This document shows, piece by piece, positions 21,223 through 35,137 of a DNA stretch of 64,000 nt. The DNA is taken from assembly GCF_000211835.1 (NCBI RefSeq), contig NZ_AEGR01000042.1:121422-185421 (forward strand). Reading direction: 5' to 3'. Numbering within the stretch: position 1 is the stretch's first letter; each line of letters opens with the position of its first letter. This DNA is from Hylemonella gracilis ATCC 19624 (GTDB lineage Bacteria; Pseudomonadota; Gammaproteobacteria; Burkholderiales; Burkholderiaceae_C). Position numbers and translations under genes: made by a program. Below the pieces are notes generated by a model, which searched no databases, was not told the DNA's origin, and worked only from the letters and a program-made list of their open reading frames with translations.

Positions 21223-24200
21223 GCCTCGGCCATCGACACGGCGGCTTCCATGTCCACGGCGACGATGCGCGACACACCCTGCTCCTGCATGGTCACGCCG
21301 ATCAGTTGTTCGGCCATCTCCATCGCGATCTTGTTGTGGCTGATGAAGAGGAACTGCGTGCCCTTGCTCATGCTGCCCACCAGGCGCGCGTACCGCTCGG
21401 TGTTGGCGTCGTCCAGCGGCGCGTCGACCTCGTCGAGCAAGCAGAAAGGCGCGGGGTTGAGCTGGAAGATGGCGAACACCAGCGCGATGGCGGTCAGCGC
21501 CTTCTCGCCGCCCGACAGCAGGTGGATGGTCTGGTTCTTCTTGCCCGGCGGCTGGGCCATGACCTGCACGCCCGAGTCCAGGATTTCCTCGCCCGTCATG
21601 ATGAGCTTGGCCTGGCCGCCTCCGAACAGCTCGGGGAACATCTTGCCGAAGTGCTCGTTGACGGTTTTGAAGGTGTCGCCCAGCAGGTCGCGCGTTTCGG
21701 CGTCGATCTTGCGGATGGCGGATTCCAGTGTGTTCATGGCATCGTTCAGGTCGGCCGACTGCGCGTCCAGGAACTGCTTGCGCTCGCGCGCTGTCGCCAG
21801 TTCCTCCAAGGCCGCGAGGTTGACCGCGCCCAGCGCCGCGATCTCGCGGTTGAGACGCTCGATCTCGCCCTGCAAACCGCCCTCACCCCCGCGCAGGCGC
21901 ACCTTGCCCTCCTCGATGGAAAGCGCCACGGCCTCCAGGTCGGCCTGGGCCTCGGCCAGTTGCTGGGTGTACTGCTCCAGACCCAGGCGCGCGGCCTGTT
22001 CCTTGAGTTGCAAATCGGTGATGCGCGCGCGCAGCGGCTCCAGCTCGCGCTCGAGCTTGACACGGCGCTCGTCGCTGGCGCGCAGCTTGAGCGTGAGGTC
22101 GTCGTACTCGCTGCGCTTGGCGGCCAGTTGCTGCTCGCGCTCGGTCTTGAGCGCCAGCGCGCCTTGCAGCCCCGCCTGGGCGGCGGCATCGGTGGCGCGC
22201 GTCAGTTCTTCGTTGAGGCGCTGCTCCTCGCTGGCGATGGCGGCCGACTGCTGCTCGGCGGTCTCGATGGCGCGGGCCAACTCCGCCTTGCGTGCGTCGA
22301 GCGAACGCAGGGCGAAGGTCGCCTCCTGGGCCTGACGCTCCAGCGCGCGCAGTTGCTCGCGGCTGGCGGCCAGCTTGCGCTCGGCCTCCAGCACGCGCTC
22401 GTCCAGTTGGGCCTGGCGTTCCTGGCTGTCGGCCAGGCGCATGTCCAGCTCCTCGAAGCGCGCCTCGGCGGCCATGCGGCGCTCTTGCAGGTCTTCCAGC
22501 AGCGCATCCACCTCGGCCATGTCGCCTTGCAGCTGCTCGCTGCGGGCACGGGTCTGCTCGGCCAGCTGGGTCAGGCGCAGGGTTTCAACCTGCACCTCGT
22601 GGGCGCGGGCCTGGGCCTCGTCGGCCTCGCGGCGCACGGCCACCAGGCGCTGGGCCGCGTCGGCATAGGCGGCCTCGGCACGCACCAGGGCGCTCTTGGC
22701 TTCCTCGCTGATCAAGACCTGGGCCCGCACCTGCTTCTCCAGGCTTTCGATTTCCTGGGCGCGGGCCAGCAGGCCGGCCTGTTCATTGTCCTGGGCGTAG
22801 AAGCTCACGCTGTGGCGGCCCAGGGCGTGACCGCTCTTGACGTAGATGACCTCGCCCGCCCCGAGCTGCTCGCGCTGACCCTGGGCCTCTTCCCAGCTCT
22901 GGGCGACGTAGCAGCCCTGCAACCAGTCGGCCAGCACGGCCTTGAGGCCCGCGTCGCCCACGCGCAGCAGACTGGCCAGCAGCGGCAAGCCCACCTTGCC
23001 GCTGGCCGGCGCTTCGGCCGCAGCCGCGGGTGCGCTGTAGAAGGCCAGCTTGGTCGGGGGCGCGTCGGCCGCGAAGGACTTCAGCATTTCCAACCGGCTG
23101 ATGGGCAACGCGGCCATGCGTTCACGCAGCGCGGCTTCCAGGGCGTGCTCCCAGCCTTGCTCGATGTGCAGCTGTGTCCACAGGGCCTGCAGGCCGTCCA
23201 TGCCGTGCTTGGCCAGCCAGGGCTGCAGCTTGCCATCGGTCTTGACCTTGTCCTGCAAGGCCTTGAGCGCTTCCAGCCGCGCGGACAAATCGGCCTGCCG
23301 GGCGCTTTCGGTGTTGGCGGCGCGCTGTTTCTCTTGGCGCTCGCTGTCCAGCTCAGGCGTGCGTTCCTGCAAGTCGTGCAAGCGGGCTTGGGCCTCTTCG
23401 GCGGCTTCGCGGGCCTGGGTGTTCTGGGCTTGCAGGGCCTGCAGCTTGGCCTCGTCGGGCGCGGCCAGGGCTTTCTTGTCGGTGTCCAGGCGCTCGCGGC
23501 GTTGCTGCAGCTGGCGCGTTTGCTCCTCGATGCCGCGCTGCTCGGCCGCCAGCACCTGGATCTGCTGCTGCACTTCGTGCACGCTGCTCTTTTGCTCGTT
23601 GGCGCGCTGCTGGGCCTGGCGCACCGCGTCCTCCAACTCGGGCAAGGCGGCGGATTGCTCTTCCAGCTGAGCGGCCAGCTCGACGTTCTTTTCCTCGCCG
23701 GTCGAGGCCAGCTCGGCCAGGCGCTCGATCTCGGCCAGGGCATCGCCCTTGCGCTCGCCCCACTGGCTGTTCTGTTCCTTCAAGGCTTTCAGGCGCTCCT
23801 GCGCGCGCTGGCGGCCCTCGACCACGAAGCGGATTTCGGCCTCTAGGCGGCCCACCTCGGCGCCGGCCTCGTAGACCTTGCCCTGGGCCTGGTTGACCTG
23901 GTCGCCCGCCGCGTAATGCGCCTGACGGATGGTTTCCAGCTCGGCCTCGATGTGGCGCAGGTCGGCCACGCGCGCCTCCAGGTCGATCACGGCGCGCTCG
24001 CCTTCGGCGTGAATGCGCTTTTGCTCGGCCTCGGCCTCCGCGCGGCGCAGGAACCAGAGCTGGTGCTGCTTGAGGCTGGCCTCGGCCTGCAAGGTCTTGT
24101 ACTTCTGCGCCACCTCGGCCTGGTGTTCCAGCTTTTCGAGGTTGGCGTTCAGCTCGCGCAGGATGTCTTCCACCCGGGTCAGGTTCTCGCGCGTGTCGGA

Positions 24201-24752
24201 CAGGCGGTTCTCGGTCTCGCGGCGGCGCTCCTTGTACTTGGACACGCCCGCGGCCTCTTCCAGGAACAGGCGCAGCTCCTCCGGCTTGGATTCGATGATG
24301 CGGCTGATCGTGCCCTGGCCGATGATGGCGTAGGCACGCGGCCCCAGGCCCGTGCCGAGGAACACGTCCTGCACGTCGCGGCGGCGCACCGGCTGGTTGT
24401 TGATGTAGTAGCTGCTGGTGCCGTCGCGCGTGAGCACGCGCTTGACCGCGATCTCGGCGTACTGGCCCCACTGGCCACCCGCGCGGTGGTCGGCGTTGTC
24501 AAACACCAGCTCCACGCTGGCGCGGCTGGCGGCCTTGCGGCTGGTGGTGCCGTTGAAGATCACGTCCTGCATGGACTCACCGCGCAGCTCCGAAGCGCGG
24601 CTCTCGCCCAGCACCCAGCGCACCGCGTCCATGATGTTGGACTTGCCGCAACCGTTGGGCCCCACCACGCCCACCAGCTGCCCCGGCAGCATGAAATTGG
24701 TCGGTTCGGCGAAGGACTTGAAACCGGAAAGCTTGATGGAGTTGAGGCGCAC
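21219..24752 (-). CDS. smc: Chromosome segregation protein SMC
   Basis: This is a condensin ATPase of about 1177 residues. The N-terminal Walker A is GPNGCGKSN, close after IKLSGFKSFAEPTNF. Long coiled coils flank a central hinge near residues 500-680 of the protein, and the C-terminal head carries the ABC signature LLSGGEKALTAIA and Walker B FCLLDEVDAPLDDAN. I use the GTG at 24752, giving VRLNSIKLSGFKSF, which matches the usual SMC N-terminus. An in-frame TTG at 24797 would add 15 unrelated residues. It is the first gene of the smc-zipA-ligA operon and is divergent from the EF-hand/M23 gene. Confidence 0.96.
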   Translation of the reverse strand: MRLNSIKLSGFKSFAEPTNFMLPGQLVGVVGPNGCGKSNIMDAVRWVLGESRASELRGESMQDVIFNGTTSRKAASRASVELVFDNADHRAGGQWGQYAEIAVKRVLTRDGTSSYYINNQPVRRRDVQDVFLGTGLGPRAYAIIGQGTISRIIESKPEELRLFLEEAAGVSKYKERRRETENRLSDTRENLTRVEDILRELNANLEKLEHQAEVAQKYKTLQAEASLKQHQLWFLRRAEAEAEQKRIHAEGERAVIDLEARVADLRHIEAELETIRQAHYAAGDQVNQAQGKVYEAGAEVGRLEAEIRFVVEGRQRAQERLKALKEQNSQWGERKGDALAEIERLAELASTGEEKNVELAAQLEEQSAALPELEDAVRQAQQRANEQKSSVHEVQQQIQVLAAEQRGIEEQTRQLQQRRERLDTDKKALAAPDEAKLQALQAQNTQAREAAEEAQARLHDLQERTPELDSERQEKQRAANTESARQADLSARLEALKALQDKVKTDGKLQPWLAKHGMDGLQALWTQLHIEQGWEHALEAALRERMAALPISRLEMLKSFAADAPPTKLAFYSAPAAAAEAPASGKVGLPLLASLLRVGDAGLKAVLADWLQGCYVAQSWEEAQGQREQLGAGEVIYVKSGHALGRHSVSFYAQDNEQAGLLARAQEIESLEKQVRAQVLISEEAKSALVRAEAAYADAAQRLVAVRREADEAQARAHEVQVETLRLTQLAEQTRARSEQLQGDMAEVDALLEDLQERRMAAEARFEELDMRLADSQERQAQLDERVLEAERKLAASREQLRALERQAQEATFALRSLDARKAELARAIETAEQQSAAIASEEQRLNEELTRATDAAAQAGLQGALALKTEREQQLAAKRSEYDDLTLKLRASDERRVKLERELEPLRARITDLQLKEQAARLGLEQYTQQLAEAQADLEAVALSIEEGKVRLRGGEGGLQGEIERLNREIAALGAVNLAALEELATARERKQFLDAQSADLNDAMNTLESAIRKIDAETRDLLGDTFKTVNEHFGKMFPELFGGGQAKLIMTGEEILDSGVQVMAQPPGKKNQTIHLLSGGEKALTAIALVFAIFQLNPAPFCLLDEVDAPLDDANTERYARLVGSMSKGTQFLFISHNKIAMEMAEQLIGVTMQEQGVSRIVAVDMEAAVSMAEA

Positions 24753-24907
24753 GGCGGGATGCTTTGAGTGTTCTATCGGGAGGCCAAAAACAGACAAGGA
24801 GTCGCCTGCCTGAACACGAAATCATACCGTCTGGCCCGACGCGGCCCAGTGCCCCGGAAACCGCTAGATTGGAGGCCACTTCCCCTGGTTTCCACCGGCA
24901 ACGCAAC

Positions 24908-26020
24908 ATGGCTCAAATCTCACCCGTCGCGCGCATTTCCGACTTGTGCATCGGCTTTTTCCTGGTCCTGTTGCTGGCCCTTGCACCGGTGACAGGAAGC
25001 GCGCAAGGCAAACTGAAGAAACGGGTGGATGAAGACTTTTCACGCATCGACACGGACGACAACGACCTGATCAGCCCGCAGGAATGGAAACGCCGAGGCA
25101 ATTTCGAGGCCCTGGATCAAGACGGCGACGGATTTCTCAGCAAGGAAGAAATGGCGGCTCTCTACCGCGCCGGCAGCCGCGGCGCCTTGGAGCATGTCAA
25201 CGAACCGGTGAATCCACCGGCGATGGATGCCAGCTACGAAACCGACAAGATCGCGACCAGCGCGCTCGATCATGTGACCTTGTGCGGCATCAGCCGGGAA
25301 AGTTGCAAGATGCAGGACAGCGAAGCGCAATTCCAGCGCGTCGGATTGTTCGAGACGGGACTGGGGCCGCAGTTTCCGAAGGAGGCCAGCTGCCTCGGCA
25401 TTGATGACTACTTTGCGCTTCCCTACAACTACAAGCGTTCCAGCAGCGGTGCGCGTCATGGCGGCATGGACATGCCCGCTGCCTGGGACACACCCATCCT
25501 CGCCGCGGCTGACGGCACGGTGGTCGGCATGTATGGCGCGGACAACTCTCAAAGGGGGCGCGAGATCGTGCTGCGCCACGCCCCGGAAGACACGGGGTTG
25601 CCCGTGTGGCTCTACACCCAGTACGCCCACCTGAACCAGGCGCCCACACTCAAACTCGGTCAGCGGGTGCGCATGGGCGATCTCGTGGGGCTGACTGGCA
25701 ACTCGGGGTTGTCAGCCCAGGGGGATCGCCCCACCACGGGACGACGCCCTGCCATCCACTACGCAGCCTGGTTCAGCGATTCGCGACGCTATGCCGATAC
25801 TGGCGCCGCCATCGTGCCCGAACACGGCTTTTGGCTCGACCCCAATGGCATCTACCGTGGCGGCCCGCCTTTCGACTCGGCGTCGCTCAAAGCCCTGCCT
25901 GAGAATGAAAAGTTCGTGCTTATCCCCGTGATGTACACCGACGGAACCACCCAACCCGCGAACACGCGGCTCATCTGGCCTTACACCTGCACACACCGCG
26001 CGAAGCGTCTTGCCGAATGA
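24908..26020 (+). CDS. EF-hand / M23-type (LytM) peptidase domain protein
   Basis: The 370-residue protein has an export signal (residues 11-33, ending SAQ), two EF-hand loops (DTDDNDLISPQE at 48-59 and DQDGDGFLSKEE at 70-81), and an M23 metallopeptidase domain. The first zinc motif is HGGMD (His184, Asp188), His241 lies in YAHLN, and the final motif reads AIHYA. In place of the usual H-x-H there is Ala282-x-His284, so the zinc ligand His284 is kept but the first catalytic His is lost. Such proteins usually cut or bind peptidoglycan cross-links; activity here is doubtful. I choose ATG 24908 because the signal peptide starts there. It is divergent from smc. Confidence 0.85.
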   Translation: MAQISPVARISDLCIGFFLVLLLALAPVTGSAQGKLKKRVDEDFSRIDTDDNDLISPQEWKRRGNFEALDQDGDGFLSKEEMAALYRAGSRGALEHVNEPVNPPAMDASYETDKIATSALDHVTLCGISRESCKMQDSEAQFQRVGLFETGLGPQFPKEASCLGIDDYFALPYNYKRSSSGARHGGMDMPAAWDTPILAAADGTVVGMYGADNSQRGREIVLRHAPEDTGLPVWLYTQYAHLNQAPTLKLGQRVRMGDLVGLTGNSGLSAQGDRPTTGRRPAIHYAAWFSDSRRYADTGAAIVPEHGFWLDPNGIYRGGPPFDSASLKALPENEKFVLIPVMYTDGTTQPANTRLIWPYTCTHRAKRLAE

Positions 26021-26131
26021 GCGGCCGCGAAAGTCCACCCACTCACCCGAACCAGCACGCGGATCCTGTTGCACAACCCAAGAGCATCGGCAGACAAGAA
26101 CACCGCAAGGGCTGCGGGATAATTCAGCCCC

Positions 26132-27358
26132 ATGAACCCCCTGCTCCAGAAGCTGCAGCCCTACCCTTTCGAGCGGCTGCGCAAGCTCTTCGAAGGCGTC
26201 ACGCCCAACCCCGCTTACCGCCCCATCAGCTTGGGCATCGGCGAACCCAAGCACCCCACGCCGGACTTCATCAAACAGACGCTCAACAGCGCGCTGTACG
26301 ACCCGGCCAATGACTTGGCGGCGTACCCGCCGACGGCCGGCACGCCCAAGCTGCGCGCGGCCTTCACTGGCTGGCTGACGTCGCGTTACGGGCTGGAACT
26401 GGACCCGGCCACGCAGGTACTGCCAGTCAATGGCTCGCGCGAGGCGCTGTTCGCCTTTGCGCAGACGGTGATCGACCCGATGAAAATGGATGGCGACGGC
26501 AAGGGGCCCATCGTCGTCTGCCCCAACCCCTTCTACCAAATCTACGAAGGCGCGGCCTTGCTGGCGGGCGCCACGCCCTACTTCGCGCCCAGCGACCCGA
26601 AACGCAATTTCGCGGTGGATTGGGACAGCGTGCCCGAGGCGGTGTGGCAACGCACGCAGCTGCTGTTTGTCTGCTCGCCGGGCAACCCCACGGGCGCGGT
26701 GATGCCGCTGGACGAATGGCAGAAGCTGTTCGAACTGAGCGACCGGCACGGTTTTGTGATCGCCTCGGACGAGTGCTACAGCGAGATCTATTTCCGCGAC
26801 GAGCCGCCCCTGGGCGGGCTGGAGGCCGCCGCCAAGCTGGGCCGCAGCTTCGAGCGCCTGGTGGCCTTCACCAGCCTGTCCAAGCGCAGCAATGTGCCCG
26901 GCCTGCGCAGCGGTTTCGTGATGGGCGACGCGGCGCTGCTCAAGGCCTTCCTGCTCTACCGCACCTACCACGGCAGCGCCATGGCCCCGCCCACGCAAGC
27001 GGCCAGCATCGCGGCCTGGGGTGACGAGGCGCATGTCGTGGCCAACCGCGAGCAGTACCGCGCCAAGTTCGCGCGGGTCACGCCCATCCTGGCCGAGGTG
27101 CTGGACGTGGCCCTGCCTGATGCGGGCTTTTACCTGTGGGCTGGCGTGCGCGGCGTCTGCGGCGGCGATGACGCGGCTTTCGCGCGGGAACTGCTGGCTC
27201 AATACAATGTCACGGTTTTGCCCGGCAGCTACCTGGCGCGCGAAGCCCACCAACACAACCCTGGCCAAGGTCGCATCCGCATGGCCCTCGTCGCGGAAAC
27301 GGCGGAGTGCGAGGAAGCCGCCCGGCGCATCGTCCAGTTCGTTCAATCCGACAAGTAA
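26132..27358 (+). CDS. dapC: Succinyldiaminopimelate transaminase
   Basis: This 408-residue fold-type I PLP aminotransferase converts N-succinyl-2-amino-6-ketopimelate to N-succinyl-LL-diaminopimelate in lysine and peptidoglycan synthesis. Landmarks are [13 protein letters not shown] at the N-terminus, the [15 protein letters not shown] loop binding the cofactor, [10 protein letters not shown], and the PLP-binding Lys in [18 protein letters not shown]. It is followed at once by dapD and dapE, which fixes the pathway step. The ATG at 26132 follows a short leader with a TATAAT-like GATAAT near 26118. Confidence 0.95.
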   Translation: MNPLLQKLQPYPFERLRKLFEGVTPNPAYRPISLGIGEPKHPTPDFIKQTLNSALYDPANDLAAYPPTAGTPKLRAAFTGWLTSRYGLELDPATQVLPVNGSREALFAFAQTVIDPMKMDGDGKGPIVVCPNPFYQIYEGAALLAGATPYFAPSDPKRNFAVDWDSVPEAVWQRTQLLFVCSPGNPTGAVMPLDEWQKLFELSDRHGFVIASDECYSEIYFRDEPPLGGLEAAAKLGRSFERLVAFTSLSKRSNVPGLRSGFVMGDAALLKAFLLYRTYHGSAMAPPTQAASIAAWGDEAHVVANREQYRAKFARVTPILAEVLDVALPDAGFYLWAGVRGVCGGDDAAFARELLAQYNVTVLPGSYLAREAHQHNPGQGRIRMALVAETAECEEAARRIVQFVQSDK

Positions 27359-27377
27359 CCACCACAACACCGATACC

Positions 27378-28202
27378 ATGAGCCAGCAACTGCAACAGAC
27401 CATCGAAGCCGCCTGGGAAGACCGGACCAAGCTCTCGCCCAAGTCCGCCCCGCAGGACATCGCCGACGCGGTGGACTCGGTCATCGCCCAGCTCAACAAC
27501 GGCACGCTGCGCGTCGCCACACGCGAATCGGTCGGCCAATGGACCGTGCACCAGTGGGTGAAGAAGGCGGTGCTGCTGTCCTTCCGCCTCAAGGACAACG
27601 AACTCGTGCGCGCGGGTGACCTGGGCTTCTACGACAAGGTGCCGACCAAGTTCTCCGACCTGTCGGCCCAGGAAATGGCCGCCACCGGCGTGCGCGTGGT
27701 GCCCCCGGCCGTGGCGCGGCGCGGCAGCTACATCGCCAAGGGCGCCATCTTGATGCCCAGCTACGTGAACATCGGTGCCTATGTCGACGAGGGCACGATG
27801 GTGGACACCTGGGCCACCGTGGGCAGTTGCGCCCAGGTGGGCAAGAACGTGCACCTGTCTGGCGGCGTGGGTCTGGGCGGCGTGCTGGAGCCGCTGCAGG
27901 CCAACCCGACCATCATCGAGGACAACTGCTTCATCGGCGCGCGCAGCGAGATCGTCGAGGGCGTGATCGTCGAGGAAAACTCGGTCATCAGCATGGGCGT
28001 GTACATCGGCCAGAGCACCAAGATTTACGACCGCGCCACGGGCCAGATCCACCAGGGCCGCGTGCCCGCCGGTTCGGTGGTGGTGGCGGGCAACCTGCCC
28101 AGCGCCGACGGCAAGTACAGCCTGTACGCGGCCATCATCGTCAAGAAGGTGGACGCCAAGACGCGCTCCACCACCAGCCTGAACGACTTGTTGCGAGATT
28201 GA
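27378..28202 (+). CDS. dapD: 2,3,4,5-tetrahydropyridine-2,6-dicarboxylate N-succinyltransferase
   Basis: This 274-residue left-handed beta-helix acyltransferase adds succinyl from succinyl-CoA to tetrahydrodipicolinate, opening the succinylase branch of DAP synthesis. The hexapeptide-repeat helix is clear in [39 protein letters not shown] and the following [20 protein letters not shown]. Length matches the family. The ATG at 27378 ([16 protein letters not shown]) is chosen over an extended frame back to 27021 that overlaps dapC. It lies 19 bases after dapC and 98 bases before dapE. Confidence 0.97.
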   Translation: MSQQLQQTIEAAWEDRTKLSPKSAPQDIADAVDSVIAQLNNGTLRVATRESVGQWTVHQWVKKAVLLSFRLKDNELVRAGDLGFYDKVPTKFSDLSAQEMAATGVRVVPPAVARRGSYIAKGAILMPSYVNIGAYVDEGTMVDTWATVGSCAQVGKNVHLSGGVGLGGVLEPLQANPTIIEDNCFIGARSEIVEGVIVEENSVISMGVYIGQSTKIYDRATGQIHQGRVPAGSVVVAGNLPSADGKYSLYAAIIVKKVDAKTRSTTSLNDLLRD

Positions 28203-28237
28203 CCTTTGAGTCGGCTTCGCCGCCGCCTGGCCCTTGA

Positions 28238-30402
<2,165 letters not shown>

Positions 30403-30472
30403 TCCCGACCACGCAACGCGCTCCGCATCGCGGCGAAGAGCTATCTCCAGCTCACCCCGGACGCCCGACCCC

Positions 30473-32448
<1,976 letters not shown>

Positions 32449-32452
<4 letters not shown>

Positions 32453-32478
32453 ACAAGGCGTGAATTTCGTGGCATAAT
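32449..32478 (+). promoter_or_regulatory. Sigma-70 promoter of tRNA-Lys
   Basis: TTGAAC at 32449-32454 and CATAAT at 32473-32478 are 18 bases apart, overlapping the end of the ABC-F gene. The tRNA begins at 32490, about 12 bases after the -10 box. Confidence 0.65.
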
Positions 32479-32489
32479 CGCAGTCTTTC

Positions 32490-32565
32490 GGGCTCTTAGC
32501 TCAGTTGGTAGAGCAGCGGACTCTTAATCCGTAGGTCGAGTGTTCGAGTCACTCAGGGCCCACCA
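32490..32565 (+). tRNA. tRNA-Lys (CTT)
   Basis: The 76-nt tRNA folds into the full cloverleaf with encoded CCA at 32563-32565. The acceptor stem is GGGCTCT with AGGGCCC (one G-U pair), the anticodon loop CTCTTAA gives anticodon CTT, and the T-arm is GAGTG TTCGAGT CACTC. The anticodon stem GCGGA/TCCGT has one terminal G-U pair. It reads AAG codons. Confidence 0.97.
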
Positions 32566-32583
32566 AACAACCGAAAGAAATCA

Positions 32584-32616
32584 ACGCCCTGGCGCTCAAG
32601 CGCCGGGGCGTTTTTC
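32584..32616 (+). terminator. Rho-independent terminator after tRNA-Lys
   Basis: A 12-bp stem (32584-32595 with 32600-32611, one G-U) closes a TCAA loop and is followed by TTTTT at 32611-32615. Confidence 0.9.
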
Positions 32617-32686
32617 TTTGGCTTCGTCGCAAAATACGAGACGTTCTCTATGACATGTCTCCTATACAGTGCCGCCACCATCCACC

Positions 32687-33466
32687 ATGTCCGACATCCT
32701 CAACATCTCCGTCTACAAGTTCGTGCCGCTGCCGGACGCCGCCGAGCTGCGCGAGCGCCTGAAGGCCCACGCCGAGGCGCTGGGCCTCAAGGGCACGGTG
32801 CTGCTGGCCGAGGAAGGCATCAACCTCTTCGTGGCGGGTACCGAGGCGGCCGTGCGCGAGTTCGTCGCGACCCTGCACGCGGACCCGCGCCTGGCCGATC
32901 TGGCGCCCAAGGAAAGCTGGTCGGACCACCAACCCTTTCGCAAGCTGGTGGTCAAGCACAAGCGCGAGATCATCCGCATGAACCACCCGACCATCCGCCC
33001 CGCCGAGGGCCGTGCCCCGGCCGTGGCGCCGTTGACGGTGAAGCGGTGGCTGGACCAGGGCCACGACGACGAGGGCCGGCCGGTGGTCACGCTGGACACG
33101 CGCAACGCCTTCGAGGTTCAGCATGGGGCTTTCGAAGGCGCGATCGATTGGCGCATCCGCAAGTTCTCGGAGTTTCCCGCGGCCGTGCAAGCGCACAAGG
33201 CCGAGCTGGAAGGTAAGACGGTGATCAGCTACTGCACCGGCGGCATCCGCTGCGAAAAAGCCGCCATCTACATGCAGGAAGCCGGTCTGAGCCATGTCTA
33301 CCAGATCGAGGGCGGCATCCTCAAGTATTTCGAGGAAGCGGGCGGCGCGCACTACCAGGGCAACTGCTTTGTCTTCGACGAGCGCATTTCCCTCAGCCCG
33401 GACCTGACGCCCCTGCCGCCAGGCACTCCGCACCCCTCCATCGACCGCGACGTCAGCGTGGACTGA
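32687..33466 (+). CDS. trhO: tRNA uridine hydroxylase, rhodanese family
   Basis: This 259-residue protein contains an N-terminal ferredoxin-like domain ([15 protein letters not shown]...) and a rhodanese domain with the active-site loop [11 protein letters not shown]. TrhO (YceA) hydroxylates uridine 34 of certain tRNAs together with its partner pathway. The ATG at 32687 is chosen over the in-frame GTG at 32669. It is alone on the plus strand between tRNA-Lys and the convergent pirin gene. Confidence 0.92.
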   Translation: MSDILNISVYKFVPLPDAAELRERLKAHAEALGLKGTVLLAEEGINLFVAGTEAAVREFVATLHADPRLADLAPKESWSDHQPFRKLVVKHKREIIRMNHPTIRPAEGRAPAVAPLTVKRWLDQGHDDEGRPVVTLDTRNAFEVQHGAFEGAIDWRIRKFSEFPAAVQAHKAELEGKTVISYCTGGIRCEKAAIYMQEAGLSHVYQIEGGILKYFEEAGGAHYQGNCFVFDERISLSPDLTPLPPGTPHPSIDRDVSVD

Positions 33467-33537
33467 GAGGTCGCCCCTCAACCCACAACGGACAGACCCC
33501 GCGCCGCTGCGTGCGGGTTCTGCGTCGCCAGGCCCGA

Positions 33538-34461
33538 TCACGCAGGGGTGAACTTGCGCAGGGGCAATGGAATGTGTTCCGTCTCGCCTGGCACCTGACC
33601 CATGCGCTGGGCCTCCCAGTCCTCACAGGCCTGCACGATGCGCTCCTTGCGCGTGGACACGAAGTTCCAGTACATGAAGCGGCGGCCATCCAGCGGCGCG
33701 CCGCCGATGACCACAAAGCGCGAAGGCCGCTCGCCCGCCTTGACGCGCACGGCACCACCGGCCGCGCCCGGCTCCTGGTTGGGCAGCACGGCCATCTGCC
33801 GGTGACCCACCTCGACCTGGGCGCCGTCCGGGCAGTCCAGCAGCAGGGGCTGGTCCACCGCGTAGATGGCGCGTTCCTCGTACAAAGGTGGGAGTTCGAA
33901 GATGCCCCCTTCGGGCAGCTTCACGTCCAGGTAGAGCGTGGGCATGTAGACCTGCACGGGCGACTTCAAACCGAAGGCCTCGCCGATCAGCACGCGCACG
34001 GAATGGCCGTCCGCCTTGAGTTCGGGAATTGCGCTGGCGGGCGTGTGCGCGAAGCTGGGCGCCACCTCCTCGTGGTCGCGCGGCAAGGCCGCCCAGAGTT
34101 GCAGTCCGTGCACGCCGTAGGTCGCGTCCACCAGGTCGTCGGGCTTGCGCTCGGAATGCACGATGCCGCGTCCGGCCGTCATCCAATTGATGGCGCCCGG
34201 CTCGATGCGCTGCAGCGAGCCCACGCTGTCGCGGTGCATTTGCGCGCCCTCGAACAGGTAAGTCACCGTCGCCAGGCCAATGTGCGGATGGGGGCGCACG
34301 TCATGCTCGCGCCCCGGCGTTTCAGTGACCGGCCCCATGTGATCGAAGAAGAGGAAAGGGCCGACGGATTGGCGTTGGGCCGAGGGCAACACGCGCGACA
34401 CGGTGAAACCACCGCCCAGATCTTTTTCATGGCCCGACAGAACCAGCACGGATGAATTCAT
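33538..34461 (-). CDS. Pirin family protein (bicupin)
   Basis: The protein is 307 residues from the ATG at 34461, which has AGGAG 9 bases upstream (an in-frame extension to 34515 lacks one). It has two cupin barrels. The N-terminal pirin motif is GPFLFFDHMGPV, and conserved metal-type residues are in RPHPHIGLATVTYLFEG, with HPHIG-type His pairs, and in AGRGIVHSE. Pirins include quercetinases and redox-linked regulators; the function in this organism is unknown. DoxX lies upstream, 118 bases away, on the same strand. Confidence 0.9.
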   Translation of the reverse strand: MNSSVLVLSGHEKDLGGGFTVSRVLPSAQRQSVGPFLFFDHMGPVTETPGREHDVRPHPHIGLATVTYLFEGAQMHRDSVGSLQRIEPGAINWMTAGRGIVHSERKPDDLVDATYGVHGLQLWAALPRDHEEVAPSFAHTPASAIPELKADGHSVRVLIGEAFGLKSPVQVYMPTLYLDVKLPEGGIFELPPLYEERAIYAVDQPLLLDCPDGAQVEVGHRQMAVLPNQEPGAAGGAVRVKAGERPSRFVVIGGAPLDGRRFMYWNFVSTRKERIVQACEDWEAQRMGQVPGETEHIPLPLRKFTPA

Positions 34462-34527
34462 GGTCTTTACTCCTGAATGGCGCGGGGATGCGCGGAGAAC
34501 CGGCTCGGCACGCACCCACCGCCACGA

Positions 34528-34558
34528 GAAAAAAACGGCCGGGTGAACCGGCCGTTTT
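34528..34558 (-). terminator. Terminator between the pirin and DoxX genes
   Basis: An 8-bp GC-rich hairpin (ACGGCCGG at 34535-34542 with its complement at 34548-34555) is flanked by A and T runs. On the minus strand it ends in seven T, so it probably terminates the DoxX transcript. Confidence 0.8.
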
Positions 34559-34579
34559 CCGCAAGCAAGATGCCGGGAA

Positions 34580-34996
34580 TCAGCCTCGGCTGCCGTCGAA
34601 GCTCAGACGGCCGGGACCGAAGGCCGCGAAGGCCAGCAGGCCGCCCGAGATGGCCAGGTTCTTGAAGAAGTTAATCTGCTGCACATTGCCCGGATCCACC
34701 AGCATGTTCCAGAAATTGTGGAAGAAGAAGCCCGCGACGATGGTGAAGATCGCCAGGATGAAGGCGCTCCAGCGCGTCTTGTAACCCACCAGCAGGGCCA
34801 GGCCCAGCACCACTTCGACGAAGATGGCCACGGCGGCGCCCGCGTAGCCCATGAACTGGGGCAGGTGCATGGTGGAGGACACATAACCCGCCACGCCCGA
34901 GAAGCCGCTGATCTTGTTGATGCCGGCCGGCACGAACAGCAGCGCGAGCAGGATGCGGCCGATGAGAGTGATCGGTGCCTGGAGTTGATTGAACAT
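34580..34996 (-). CDS. DoxX family membrane protein
   Basis: This 138-residue protein has four hydrophobic segments and the DoxX pattern LIGRILLALLFVPAGINKISGF near the N-terminus and GYAGAAVAIFVEVVLGLALLVG in the middle. DoxX members are named for a thiosulfate:quinone oxidoreductase subunit, but most are uncharacterised and often linked to redox or thiol stress. It lies between two pirin genes on the same strand. The start ATG 34996 (MFNQLQAPITLIGR) is clear. Confidence 0.9.
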   Translation of the reverse strand: MFNQLQAPITLIGRILLALLFVPAGINKISGFSGVAGYVSSTMHLPQFMGYAGAAVAIFVEVVLGLALLVGYKTRWSAFILAIFTIVAGFFFHNFWNMLVDPGNVQQINFFKNLAISGGLLAFAAFGPGRLSFDGSRG

Positions 34997-35137
34997 GGTT
35001 TTACCTCGATGGTTTGTTGGGGTTCAGGCCAGTGCTTTGACGTCCGTGCCTGGGTGTCCGCTGGTCTGCCCGGACACTCGCACGCATGGTAGCGGGATTT
35101 TGGGCGCGGCCCGCACAGGCAGGCCGCGCCACGCGTT

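Noticed and set aside
20841..23846. A 1001-codon open frame on the plus strand opposite smc
   Set aside because: It is the antisense shadow of smc; the translation is Leu/Gly/Gln-rich with no domain, while the minus strand gives a full SMC protein.
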